A DNA stretch of 64,000 bases, from positions 1,736,001-1,800,000 of the forward strand of contig JAUFOR010000008.1 of the NCBI GenBank assembly GCA_040285745.1, in the 5' to 3' direction. Below are positions 31,101 to 38,663 of this stretch, one piece after another; the stretch's first letter is position 1, and each line of letters begins with the position of its first letter. This DNA is from Barthelona sp. PCE (taxonomy: Eukaryota > Metamonada: BaSk clade). A program made the translations under genes and the position numbers. A model generated the notes under the pieces. That model saw only the letters and a list, made by a program, of their open reading frames with translations, did no database searches and was not told the origin of the DNA.

Positions 31101-31902
31101 ACCCCGAAAGAGTTGTTTGAAGGAAGAATTATATGAACAGTATGTTGATGCAAAGATACCCAATATGAACAGAGGAGGTTTAGTTGAGGTTACAGACAGG
31201 GAACTTGTAAGACTAAAAGGTATGATGGTTTTTTCATTTTTACCCACCAAGTTCAAGCGCTGTGCAAGTGATTATCCCGCATTACATCTTATTAGTGATC
31301 ATCTTATTATTGATATGACAATAGAATTTAATGATCCTACGTTGTATAGAGGGTTAGTGGGGTATATAATTTCGATTCTTTGTACCAATTACTATTTAGA
31401 CTTTTCACCGTCCAATGAAGATCGCAAGAAGGTCGTAATGCGCTATACACCAGAAGTAGAACCCCCAACAAATGTGAGACCACCATCAGCAACGTTCTTT
31501 TTCAGTCCTAGACGCAGATCCAATCGTACAGAGAGTGAACTATCTCCAAGTGCCCAAAGTGTGCGTGAGCCCCCTTTAAGTGTTCAAAGGGTGGCCGATG
31601 AGTTCGATTTCAATGATACAGGTATTAGAGAAAGAGATGTTCGTGCAGCACTTGTTCATGGCCACACCCACGAATCTGTGAAGGGTTTACCCGGTTTCCG
31701 AGCTATAATTAGACAACACAGCAGTGCATCTGCCAGCAATTCTGGAGTTGAGCGTGGATTTTCTATGTTAAAAAGACTGCATTCCAAGAATCAAACCAAA
31801 TTATTAGCTCGTATACGTTTTAATTGGTTTTTATTAAGTGAAGCTTCTGCAGTCCCAAGGATTACGTATGATAAACTGAAAGAAATAGTGAAAACTATCT
31901 AA
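28156..31902 (+). CDS. hAT-like transposase, 1248 aa
   Basis: The mobilising protein of the element. Near the C-terminus (about 1190-1225) lies SASNSGVERGFSMLKRL, the hAT dimerisation signature (ASxxxERxFS followed by a Lys-rich helix). In the core, EFDLSSDGYSAALIM (about residue 325) resembles the first catalytic Asp region, and VVGTDNG followed by VPCICHVLNKI (about 475-515) resembles the second Asp and the Cys/His pair of hAT nucleases. A long helical insertion follows, as in other hAT proteins. I start at the ATG at 28156; an in-frame TTG at 28150 is not a likely start. No obvious BED zinc finger is seen in the N-terminal ~150 residues. MULE-type transposase is the alternative given the long repeats. 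Confidence 0.75.
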   Translation: MPVFKSFNVSIPMDKIRLCNEIEENDASYHIRVRLYTNGILADGKIGNYNEVGCLEIQNCVLPNAREFNAYKYAILTHEDLLATYNNIKGPKQNPVSRNVVSKASCHVIGLCIFTGKHYLRRISSKEHIKIIWSAMVNNWIKPEFDKDAFIEMIRIHNPKITDARLADMLDNVYTTTPSKRKFINDASLNSVTGITSKEGQGNIDYDERTCEWTCTDIGIIQDSIFPLRFQQLTEQNHQITKMKVSLARVNDARGFALPFVFNAMDKSLKSIKSEYGAASERAFRDYTTYYGKVVHPYILETIFNSAYVQAANNSENVTLFMEFDLSSDGYSAALIMLKVPTDLELVWVEHPFLESSTEMYTKKHLIITLEQYLDSLKGKFIIFDTFTTEFTVSHATEVVINPLDYPDFTVRNFEVPETDKGAKYKRAQDLCEQFLSRLKKYKIIQSYSIIERKNRDRWCLEDVIIDMGDSEVKIVVGTDNGTPEQLAFQKICDACSSISRVPCICHVLNKIMAKTSGFEFFPCSLQHQSYSPPYFDSFNSLRVSNETVTMDIIDQVSQNPFVEALSKKLDLSNLFTNRTISRSAAARLNSVVSLHETHPIFALSEPAAENESVTDDISGATINNLTEEWIESFVHSDSDVVEGGLISDDKLMFTFAYTSFHECQHLENLLSQRNACLLGVDLTLSNSLSNDAYRFNVLEHYTEFIDHLAMISLEKYAKMLDDQQKSLANFSKIQTLLTVDTMRVFYKYHVVWCFVTERSISLSNVRWDTLEWIYDVLCGGLYMDIPKILFLPEGTETIPDDFAITMSHFEITKKFLNLKYDEVKDLAIKRMLKSNNTVCDEDHYRHFLSPFYEAMKDGNKQPHEFSLGPDMWVLARNYFSTYSRMIFIQRMSSKNDFSVLQSYFQVSILLLELRKWRSDLRIENETSLAAIYHDGLFEYVRHYFCKFLIMPEPLVAFLLSDLSTVELQDHNKEVKDITNDKPRKSCLKEELYEQYVDAKIPNMNRGGLVEVTDRELVRLKGMMVFSFLPTKFKRCASDYPALHLISDHLIIDMTIEFNDPTLYRGLVGYIISILCTNYYLDFSPSNEDRKKVVMRYTPEVEPPTNVRPPSATFFFSPRRRSNRTESELSPSAQSVREPPLSVQRVADEFDFNDTGIRERDVRAALVHGHTHESVKGLPGFRAIIRQHSSASASNSGVERGFSMLKRLHSKNQTKLLARIRFNWFLLSEASAVPRITYDKLKEIVKTI

Positions 31903-32080
31903 ATTCAATTTTTTCATTTTTATGGTGGAGAAACATTTTTGTGGATTTATTGTGGGGTATCTGGTTCACAAGGTACATGAAAGCTTTCACATGTATTTCT
32001 GAGCACTCTAATATTGCGATATGTTTGGAAATTTGTACTGGAAAATTCCCCTAATAAAAATATGGAACAACTGTAGAAAA

Positions 32081-32199
32081 TCAACTATACCAATTTGGAT
32101 TCACTTACGCTTTTACTTTAACAATGTTTACTGTTGGGATCCGTCTCCTCATGCCATTGACCCATTGACCCCACGAAAGTAAACTTGGTATTCTTGAAT
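32081..32199. repeat. Right terminal inverted repeat of the transposon
   Basis: Reverse complement of the left repeat over 119 bases, starting TCAACTATACC and ending ATTCTTGAAT. Confidence 0.92.
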
Positions 32200-32218
32200 C
32201 TCTAATGATTTCTTATAT

Positions 32219-32232
32219 ACATCCTTTTCAAT
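32219..32232 (+). promoter_or_regulatory. CCTTTTCA start-site element of the prenyltransferase gene
   Basis: ACATCCTTTTCAAT directly before the ATG at 32233. It lies 20 bases outside the transposon's right end. Confidence 0.55.
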
Positions 32233-33222
32233 ATGCTGCATGATTTTGTGCAGTCAGATGCTTTGAAGCGTGTGTGTAGGGGGCTTCTGGGAAAGTTACC
32301 ATCCGTCTCAATGTTACCAATCAGAAGCTTGATTAGCTATGCTGCTCTTTCACCGCTAGCACTATTTAACAATGTTGATTTCGAAGTTGAGGATAGAGTA
32401 GAGCTGATTGATGCTATTTACGATCTTCATTCTCAATGTTCAAGCGGTTTCTTTGCTTCAGAGATCCAGTCGGGGATTGAATCATTTTCTTATGGAGATA
32501 TATCCATGACGTTCACAACAATATCCGTGCTCATCATGCTGGGTGACGATCTGCAGCGAGTTAATCGTGAAAGCGTGTGTCGTTTACTGCGAGAGTGTTA
32601 CAATGATGCAACTGGAAGTTTCTTACTTTCTAGAGAGGGAGAAATGGACGTGCGCGCAACATTCAGCGCAATTGCAACGTGCAAATTATTGAACATTAAT
32701 CTTAAGGAGAAAAACGAAATTCAAGCTGGTGTGTTAAAATGTCAAATGTGTGACGGTGGATTTGGACAGTCTCCCGGCCTTCCAAGTCACGGGGGATCAA
32801 CATTCTGTGCTATTTCGTCTCTTCTTTTGCTCCAAGAAATGGGAGTAATGACGCAACAATCTGTTTTTAAAAAATGTGCTAGATGGTGCCTCAGAAGACA
32901 CAACAGGGGGTTCCATGGACGCGAGGGCAAGGATGATGATACGTGTTACGGATTCTGGATTGGTGGTACACTTCGGAATTTAGGATACTTGAAGTATGTT
33001 AACAAAGATCGTTGGCTTACGCATTTGGGTAACACTGCGAGGTATAAACAAGGTGCTTTCGCTAAGTTTGAAGGTACAAAGATAGGAGATCCCATTCACC
33101 TCTGCTTTGGATGTTATGCTTATGCTTATGTCACTGAAAGTGCCAATGTTGACTCTATTATTGGTGTTCCTCAGCACTGCGTTGATGCTGTCTACGCTTT
33201 CGAACCCATGGAATGCAAATAG
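32233..33222 (+). CDS. Protein prenyltransferase beta subunit (GGTase-I-like)
   Basis: The catalytic beta subunit that, with an alpha subunit, attaches an isoprenoid to C-terminal Cys motifs of small GTPases. The 329-aa protein has the alpha-alpha barrel repeats with GGF turns: SSGFFASEIQSG, ATGSFLLSREGE, CDGGFGQSPGLPSHGGSTFC and NRGFHGREGKDDDTCYGFW. Zinc ligands can be assigned: Asp and Cys in KDDDTCYGFWIGG and His in DPIHLCFGCYAY. The DPIHxCFG ending is closest to geranylgeranyltransferase I; Rab GGTase or farnesyltransferase beta is possible. A predicted substrate type, a GTPase ending in CSC, is encoded at 57524-58153. The gene sits directly beside the transposon. Confidence 0.85.
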   Translation: MLHDFVQSDALKRVCRGLLGKLPSVSMLPIRSLISYAALSPLALFNNVDFEVEDRVELIDAIYDLHSQCSSGFFASEIQSGIESFSYGDISMTFTTISVLIMLGDDLQRVNRESVCRLLRECYNDATGSFLLSREGEMDVRATFSAIATCKLLNINLKEKNEIQAGVLKCQMCDGGFGQSPGLPSHGGSTFCAISSLLLLQEMGVMTQQSVFKKCARWCLRRHNRGFHGREGKDDDTCYGFWIGGTLRNLGYLKYVNKDRWLTHLGNTARYKQGAFAKFEGTKIGDPIHLCFGCYAYAYVTESANVDSIIGVPQHCVDAVYAFEPMECK

Positions 33223-33414
33223 GAATAATTGATTGAGGCCCAAAGTTTTTTTGCAAAGATTTCCAGTGGTTTCAATACTGTAGAAGATGGCTAGCTAGTT
33301 TGGCAATGTATCTTATGGTATAAAAATAGTAAAAACCCTGTAATGAAGAATTTAACTTTCATTTGCTTGTTCTCTTTTAGTTTACTTTTTTCAGTAATTT
33401 TGCACCATACAAAC

Positions 33415-36351
33415 ATGAGCAATACCGCTGAGAACATCACATCAACAGATTACGTTGTTCCTGAAGGTTTTGTCTTCGAAACAAGCCGTATAGTTGATGA
33501 AATGAACATTGAGTTGATCGTTATGAAGCACGTAAAGACGGGAGCAGTTGTCTACCGCATGAAAACAGATGACTCGAACAATTTAGTGCAGTTCAAGTTC
33601 CGAACACCTCCCACAAACAATAAGGGTATTAATCACATCATTGAACATTCACTGCTTCTTCGATCCGAGAAGTATCGCACCAAGGAACCATTTTCAGAGC
33701 TTCTTAAGAGCTCCATGAACACCTATCTTAACGCATTCACTGGTTCTGATTATACTGGATATGTTTTCGCCAGTCAGATCGGAAAGGATCTCCACAACCT
33801 GTGCTCTGTGTATCTGGATTGTGTTTTCCGTCCTGAACTTATTACCAACCCCAAGTTCTTCCAACAAGAGGGCTTCCATATTCATAATGAAGGTGGAGAG
33901 GGCGAGGAGACGACTGTTTCCGGCATCGTTTTCAATGAAATGAAGGGCTATTACAGTGATCCAGACTTTGTGATTTGGGATCAGATTGAACGTAATTTAT
34001 TCCCCGACACATCAATTGGTTTTGAATCCGGTGGAGACCCCATAGAAATCATGGACTTGACATATGAAGAGCTAATTGCGTACTACAATAAGTACTATCA
34101 TCCAAGCAACGCTGCTTTTTATTTATATGGTAATGATGATATCGAACAATTACTGCCCCTAATTGACGAGTACATCTCAGAGCATGAGGCGATCAATGTT
34201 GATTTTTCACGGATTCCCTACCAGGATGCCTTCACTGAACCTCGAACAATTGATACAAAGTACATGTTCGACACTGCTGTTGAGAACCGTAACTACATGG
34301 GAGTCGGATGGGCTATGCCTGCCGACTACACAGATGACCTAATCTTTAACAATTTCGCAATAGATCTTGTTGGTGATGCTCTCTTTTCCTCTCTATCAAG
34401 TGAGGGACAGAAAGCGTTAGTTGACACTGGTATCGTCACTAAGATCCACGCCCACAATGACGAAACTAACCAACAACCTATGTTTATCATTAGTGGTAAG
34501 GATTCATCACATGAATTACACGATTTTGATGTATTCAGTATTCTTCAATCATTTGTTGACAATGGTCCCGTTTCTCAGGAGCTCTTCATGGGTGTTATGA
34601 ACCGTATGGAGTTCCAATTACGCCAGATGGATTCAGCAGAGTCGCCACGTGGAAACACCTTGATCTCCCATCTGAGCACATTCCATTTGTATGAGAGAGA
34701 TATCAAAGATGCATTCAAGTGGAACGCCGCCCTTGAGAGACTCAACGCAGACGTCCGCAATGGTTGTGCTGAAATTCGTGCTATCACCAAGCGTTTCCTA
34801 ATCGACAATCCTCATCGCGTAAGTGTCATTATCAGACCAGATCCCACCGTATTTGACGCCGTTAAGGAGAAGGAGAAGGCTGTCATTACTGCTGAACTTG
34901 AGGAAAGGAGTCTGGAAGAGATTATTGCATCGACAAAGGAACTCCTCGAAATGCAAGCCAGAGTTGATACCCCCGAAGAGTTGGCGACAATCCCGCGCCT
35001 TTCCAAGGAGGATCTCCCAACAGAACCCAAGCTACAACCGTACACGGTCATCAACGATTCATCAGAGTATAGATTAACTCATGTTGAGCAACACACTGAC
35101 GGTATCAACTATGTAACACTCGTATTCCCCATCGAGGACATGCCTGCTTCAGACATCCTCCTACTACAGCGTGCATTCCATCTTCTGACAACGGTTGATA
35201 CGGAGAACTTTACATCTGATGAGTTAAGCGCAAAACAGATGATTCACTTTGGTACCTTCTATGTTTCCCTCACGCTTCTGACAGATGCTGAGACGTTGGA
35301 GACAAGGCCAGCAATTAAAATGCACTTCACACATCTCAACAGCGAGACCGAGCACATCCCCGCCTTCATCGAAGAGCTTGTCAAGCGCACCGACTATAGC
35401 AACCTTGATAAGGTCTTGACACAGCTCAAGATGCACGTTGTCAACTTTGAAAACGGACTCAAGGGTGCAGGAAGTCGCTACGCACGTATGCGTTCAGCCG
35501 CAAAGGTTTCTAAGGAGAAGCGTGTTGAGGAAGAGCTTATGGGTGTTTCTGCCTTCTTTGTTTTGAAGGATTACGTCAAACGTGTCGAAGCTGGTGAGAA
35601 CATTTTTGCAGATGTACAGGTTCTTATTGATAAAGTTTTTGCTGTTAAGCCCGAAATTATCATTTCTACTGATGATTTGGATCAGCAAAAGACACTTGTT
35701 CAGAAAATAATGACTATTTGGCCTGAGAAACGTACTTTACAGCCTCGTATTGTTTATGAGCCTCTAGAAAACTTAAGTGAAGCGTACATCATTCCAGGTG
35801 ATATTGTTTTCAACGCTATCTCAGTGTCTCTTGTTGATAACATGGATTACAAATTTTCTGGTAAGGACGTTGTACTTCGCAATGCTTTGGGTGATACTAT
35901 GTGGAACATTGTTCGTGTTCAGCATGGTGCTTATGGTGCTTTTGCAACTTCCAACCGCCCAGGTGTTATGACATTTTCATCATACCGTGATCCGTCATGT
36001 AATACACTTGATGTAATGCAGAAGATTGCACACTCTTTCATCCAAGAATATAATGGTGATTTTGATGGTCTCGTATCAGGTGCCATTTCCACATATGTCC
36101 CCCATCGTCCACCAAAGAACAAGCATGATTTTTGCGTTAGTGTTGTAGCCCAGAACTTGAACGATAACTATTTCTGTGACATGGTAACGGGTATTTTAAA
36201 TACAACAGAATCTGAACTGTTAGAACGAGCTGAAGCTGTGAATGCTATTTTTGAGGACAATAATAAGATTGCGGTTACAACATTTGGTACTAAGCAAAAA
36301 GTTGCTGAGAGTGATCGTTATGATCGTGTGATTTCGTTATTTGAGCAATAA
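33415..36351 (+). CDS. M16C metallopeptidase, presequence protease-like
   Basis: A zinc peptidase of the pitrilysin family related to PreP/Cym1, which degrades targeting peptides inside mitochondria-related organelles. The 978-aa protein has the inverted zinc motif HxxEH in GINHIIEHSLLLRSEKYRT, followed by the conserved block ELLKSSMNTYLNAFTGSDYT; the third ligand Glu fits NEMKGYYSDPD. The four-domain length matches the family. I start at the ATG at 33415 (MSNTAENITSTDYV), because the sequence before it is promoter-like (TTTACTTTTTTCAG). An in-frame ATG at 33343 would add 24 residues that mimic a signal peptide (MKNLTFICLFSFSLLFSVIL). If trichomonad-like, the enzyme would work in hydrogenosomes. 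Confidence 0.88.
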   Translation: MSNTAENITSTDYVVPEGFVFETSRIVDEMNIELIVMKHVKTGAVVYRMKTDDSNNLVQFKFRTPPTNNKGINHIIEHSLLLRSEKYRTKEPFSELLKSSMNTYLNAFTGSDYTGYVFASQIGKDLHNLCSVYLDCVFRPELITNPKFFQQEGFHIHNEGGEGEETTVSGIVFNEMKGYYSDPDFVIWDQIERNLFPDTSIGFESGGDPIEIMDLTYEELIAYYNKYYHPSNAAFYLYGNDDIEQLLPLIDEYISEHEAINVDFSRIPYQDAFTEPRTIDTKYMFDTAVENRNYMGVGWAMPADYTDDLIFNNFAIDLVGDALFSSLSSEGQKALVDTGIVTKIHAHNDETNQQPMFIISGKDSSHELHDFDVFSILQSFVDNGPVSQELFMGVMNRMEFQLRQMDSAESPRGNTLISHLSTFHLYERDIKDAFKWNAALERLNADVRNGCAEIRAITKRFLIDNPHRVSVIIRPDPTVFDAVKEKEKAVITAELEERSLEEIIASTKELLEMQARVDTPEELATIPRLSKEDLPTEPKLQPYTVINDSSEYRLTHVEQHTDGINYVTLVFPIEDMPASDILLLQRAFHLLTTVDTENFTSDELSAKQMIHFGTFYVSLTLLTDAETLETRPAIKMHFTHLNSETEHIPAFIEELVKRTDYSNLDKVLTQLKMHVVNFENGLKGAGSRYARMRSAAKVSKEKRVEEELMGVSAFFVLKDYVKRVEAGENIFADVQVLIDKVFAVKPEIIISTDDLDQQKTLVQKIMTIWPEKRTLQPRIVYEPLENLSEAYIIPGDIVFNAISVSLVDNMDYKFSGKDVVLRNALGDTMWNIVRVQHGAYGAFATSNRPGVMTFSSYRDPSCNTLDVMQKIAHSFIQEYNGDFDGLVSGAISTYVPHRPPKNKHDFCVSVVAQNLNDNYFCDMVTGILNTTESELLERAEAVNAIFEDNNKIAVTTFGTKQKVAESDRYDRVISLFEQ

Positions 36352-36501
36352 ACAGCTTACCTGAGTTTAAATGTCTATCTATTTATTCTGCTCAATGATA
36401 TGAGTGAAATGCTAAAAGGATCTGCTTCAATCCAATAAATTCAAAAACTTGAATAGAGGAGAAACACGCTGTAATATCTGCAACAATGATGAAAACGGTA
36501 A

Positions 36502-37878
36502 TCACACTTCTAAATCATCACAACTACCGTAATCATTCACTAAAACTGATGAATCAAATACTTGAGATCTTCTCTTCTCTGAACGGACACCCTTGTACTT
36601 ACTAAGGAACAAAAGTCCAACAAAGTAAATAGCAGCCATCAAAAAAAATGTGGCAGAGTATCTATCGTCCATTGAAAGTGATGAAATGCTAAGGATTTTA
36701 CCAACTCCCATTTGTAACAATGCAGAACCAATAAAAGCAACAGTGCTAATGATTCCGATTGTGGACGACTTTGCAGAGGCGAGGATGGATACATCACCAT
36801 AAACAGGAACACATGCAGAACCACCAATAGCACCATGCATAAAGAACACAATGTAGAACATCCAGCCGGGGGTTGAAATCCAACCTTGAGCAAACAAAAA
36901 CACAGCTCCGAGAGCGTGCATCGCTTTGTTCATTGTGCTACTGTTAATGAAACGAGATAGATAGCCTACAATTTGTCCACCATAGAACATAGATGAAGAG
37001 TACAAAGCTGTAAGCATCGTGATCGTTTGAGTAGTGCATTTCGTGTAAGTCAGGTATCTGTTGATCATGAGACCCGCAACAGCAGACCATGGTGCATAAG
37101 TAGAGAATGCATTAAAGCACAAAATCTTTCCGTCCGTTGTTTTGAAAAAATCAATGGTGGATGCCACTGCCTGCTTCAAATCGAGCTTTGTTGTAACAAT
37201 TGGTTCACGGACTACTGTAATAAAAAGAATGTAAAAAAGAATCTGAAGTGTTAAACAAACTATTAAAGCATCTCTTGTAGTGGAATACATAGAAGGCAAA
37301 ACACTCGACATAAAGAGTGTTCCAATGGATGAAAAGGCAAAGAATACCGAAGTAAGGAAAGGAATTGACTTTTCTAGATAAAAATGAGGAAAAACACGTG
37401 ATGCTGAAATGTACACAGAAGAAGCTCCGCATGCCATAAAAACACGAGATAAACACAATACTAAATAGTTAGATGGATTCAGCGCAAGGAAACACCCAAG
37501 GATAATGAAGGGGAAAAGTACACCAACAGTCTTCTTTGATGAAAAGCGATCTGCAAGAAGACCCAATGGGAATTGGAGCGAACCATAGACAAGGTAGAAC
37601 AATGAAGCGTAGAACGAGTACTCTGAATCAGTCAAATCAAGACCAGTATCAGTGAAAACTGCAGGATAAACAAGAAAAGCTTGGGAAATTGTGTAACATA
37701 ATGCGTATGCCATAAAATTCATAAACTTGAATGAAGAGGTCGGATAGTGCTTCTGCCTCGCCATGGCGAAAACGTTTTCAAGAACTTGGGTTTCATTGTT
37801 TTGAGGAACAGCCTGTTCCTGATGATTAAACAAAGGATGAGGTCGTCCAGAAATAATAGTGTCAACGGGAGGTGTCAT
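36502..37878 (-). CDS. Major facilitator superfamily transporter
   Basis: A 12-span membrane carrier of 458 aa; substrate unknown. Hydrophobic segments are regularly spaced from about residue 45 to 430. After the second span the motif GLLADRFSSKKT matches the MFS loop 2-3 signature (GxLaDrxGrrx). SRVFMACGASSVYISASRVF is a typical fifth-span region. The start is the ATG at 37878 (MTPPVDTIISG); an in-frame ATG at 37941 adds 21 hydrophobic residues that look like noise. It ends in TGA, evidence that TGA is a stop here. Confidence 0.8.
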   Translation of the reverse strand: MTPPVDTIISGRPHPLFNHQEQAVPQNNETQVLENVFAMARQKHYPTSSFKFMNFMAYALCYTISQAFLVYPAVFTDTGLDLTDSEYSFYASLFYLVYGSLQFPLGLLADRFSSKKTVGVLFPFIILGCFLALNPSNYLVLCLSRVFMACGASSVYISASRVFPHFYLEKSIPFLTSVFFAFSSIGTLFMSSVLPSMYSTTRDALIVCLTLQILFYILFITVVREPIVTTKLDLKQAVASTIDFFKTTDGKILCFNAFSTYAPWSAVAGLMINRYLTYTKCTTQTITMLTALYSSSMFYGGQIVGYLSRFINSSTMNKAMHALGAVFLFAQGWISTPGWMFYIVFFMHGAIGGSACVPVYGDVSILASAKSSTIGIISTVAFIGSALLQMGVGKILSISSLSMDDRYSATFFLMAAIYFVGLLFLSKYKGVRSEKRRSQVFDSSVLVNDYGSCDDLEV

Positions 37879-38663
37879 GATCACGAGAAAATATTGTGGG
37901 CATAGAGGTAAGATAAAGATTTGTAAACCTTGACCAAACATGACCCAACAATAATATCGAGGGCTGTTTGTGGGTCAACATGTTTGCTCTACGTGGTAAA
38001 AATCCCAAAAATATTGTACAGGTTAATTACAATGCGTTTTTTAACATCCGCTAATAAAATTCTCAAGTACCGATTTACGTGAAATAATTATGTTGCACGC
38101 GTTGTACAACATATTTAAAGGGAGATTCCATACATTAAATAAATGAATATGCTAAAATAGCAAAGTTTAAATGAGGTCACAATGACAATCGAATTTTGAG
38201 CAAACAAAGCACTTCAATAGATGGTTTGGAGTTGAACATACGAACCTTTCGAGAGAAATCGTGGTAAAAGGGTAGTAAATGAACAATATGACTTTAAACT
38301 TCATGGATCCTCTTGTTTCCGAAATAATTACTGCAGAATACTTGGATATGAGCTTTTTCGCACTCAGCACGCTTTACTTCTTGCAAAAAAATTTTCCAAA
38401 CTATTTCGTCCAATCATCTTGAGTATCGCGTCATAAGGGTAAATCAACCGAAATATTTGGATGAATGGGGTATATTTGCTCCTGATGTTTACAGTACAAG
38501 CAAATTTTGGCAGGGCATCATAGCAAGCGTCGCAACGCATTTACTGTTCCAATTAGAGTTTCTTAGCTTTGTATAATGGCTTAGCAACTCAAAAATACCA
38601 ATTTAACACCTCAACATCATTACACTATTTTTAACCTATTTCAGCCATATTTAAGGGCTAAAA
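37879..38663. other. Intergenic region of about 785 bases with a possible gene remnant
   Basis: Divergent interval between the MFS carrier (minus) and the Mad3/Bub1-like gene (plus). It is AT-rich, with a short inverted repeat (TATGTTG/CAACATA) near 38091-38115. The stretch 38279-38576 shows coding-like sequence in two frames (listed separately). Nothing else is supported. Confidence 0.45.
38279..38576 (+). pseudogene. Possible frameshifted small gene, unrecognised
   Basis: A frame from the ATG at 38279 reads MNNMTLNFMDPLVSEII and on to a TGA at 38420. A second frame, shifted by one base and open from about 38355, takes over with protein-like text (HLEYRVIRVNQPKYLDEWG, then FAPDVYSTSKFWQGIIASV) to a TAA at 38574. 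A run of seven A bases near 38386 lies in the overlap and is a plausible slip site. No recognised family, and no promoter element before the ATG. It could also be chance. Confidence 0.25.

Larger units (their letters stand above)
27971..32199. mobile_element. Complete hAT-like DNA transposon with long terminal inverted repeats
   Basis: A 4229-bp element bounded by inverted repeats of 119 bp at 27971-28089 and 32081-32199. The repeats align with no gaps: the inner ~72 bases are identical, and nine mismatches lie in the outer ~46. It holds one large intact frame with hAT-like features (28156-31902). I found no convincing target-site duplication: flanking octamers TTCTAGGA and CTCTAATG share only TCTA. 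An intact frame and near-identical inner repeats suggest recent activity. Repeats of this length are unusual for hAT elements, which normally have 10-30 bp. Confidence 0.88.

Noticed and set aside
27963-32207. 8-bp target-site duplication around the transposon
   Set aside because: TTCTAGGA and CTCTAATG share only four aligned bases. Shifting the boundary gave no better direct repeat.
33343-33414. N-terminal signal peptide on the M16C peptidase
   Set aside because: The apparent hydrophobic leader coincides with a pyrimidine-rich promoter-like tract, and M16C enzymes of this group are not secreted. A start at 33415 is more likely, though not proven.
36353-36366. CTTACCTG resembling the 5' end of U1 snRNA
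   Set aside because: No Sm site or stem-loops follow, and the site is in the 3' end of the peptidase gene.
38147-38240. Minus-strand intron from GTATGT (38240) to CTATTTTAG near 38147
   Set aside because: The flanking frames are short and lack any protein-like continuation.
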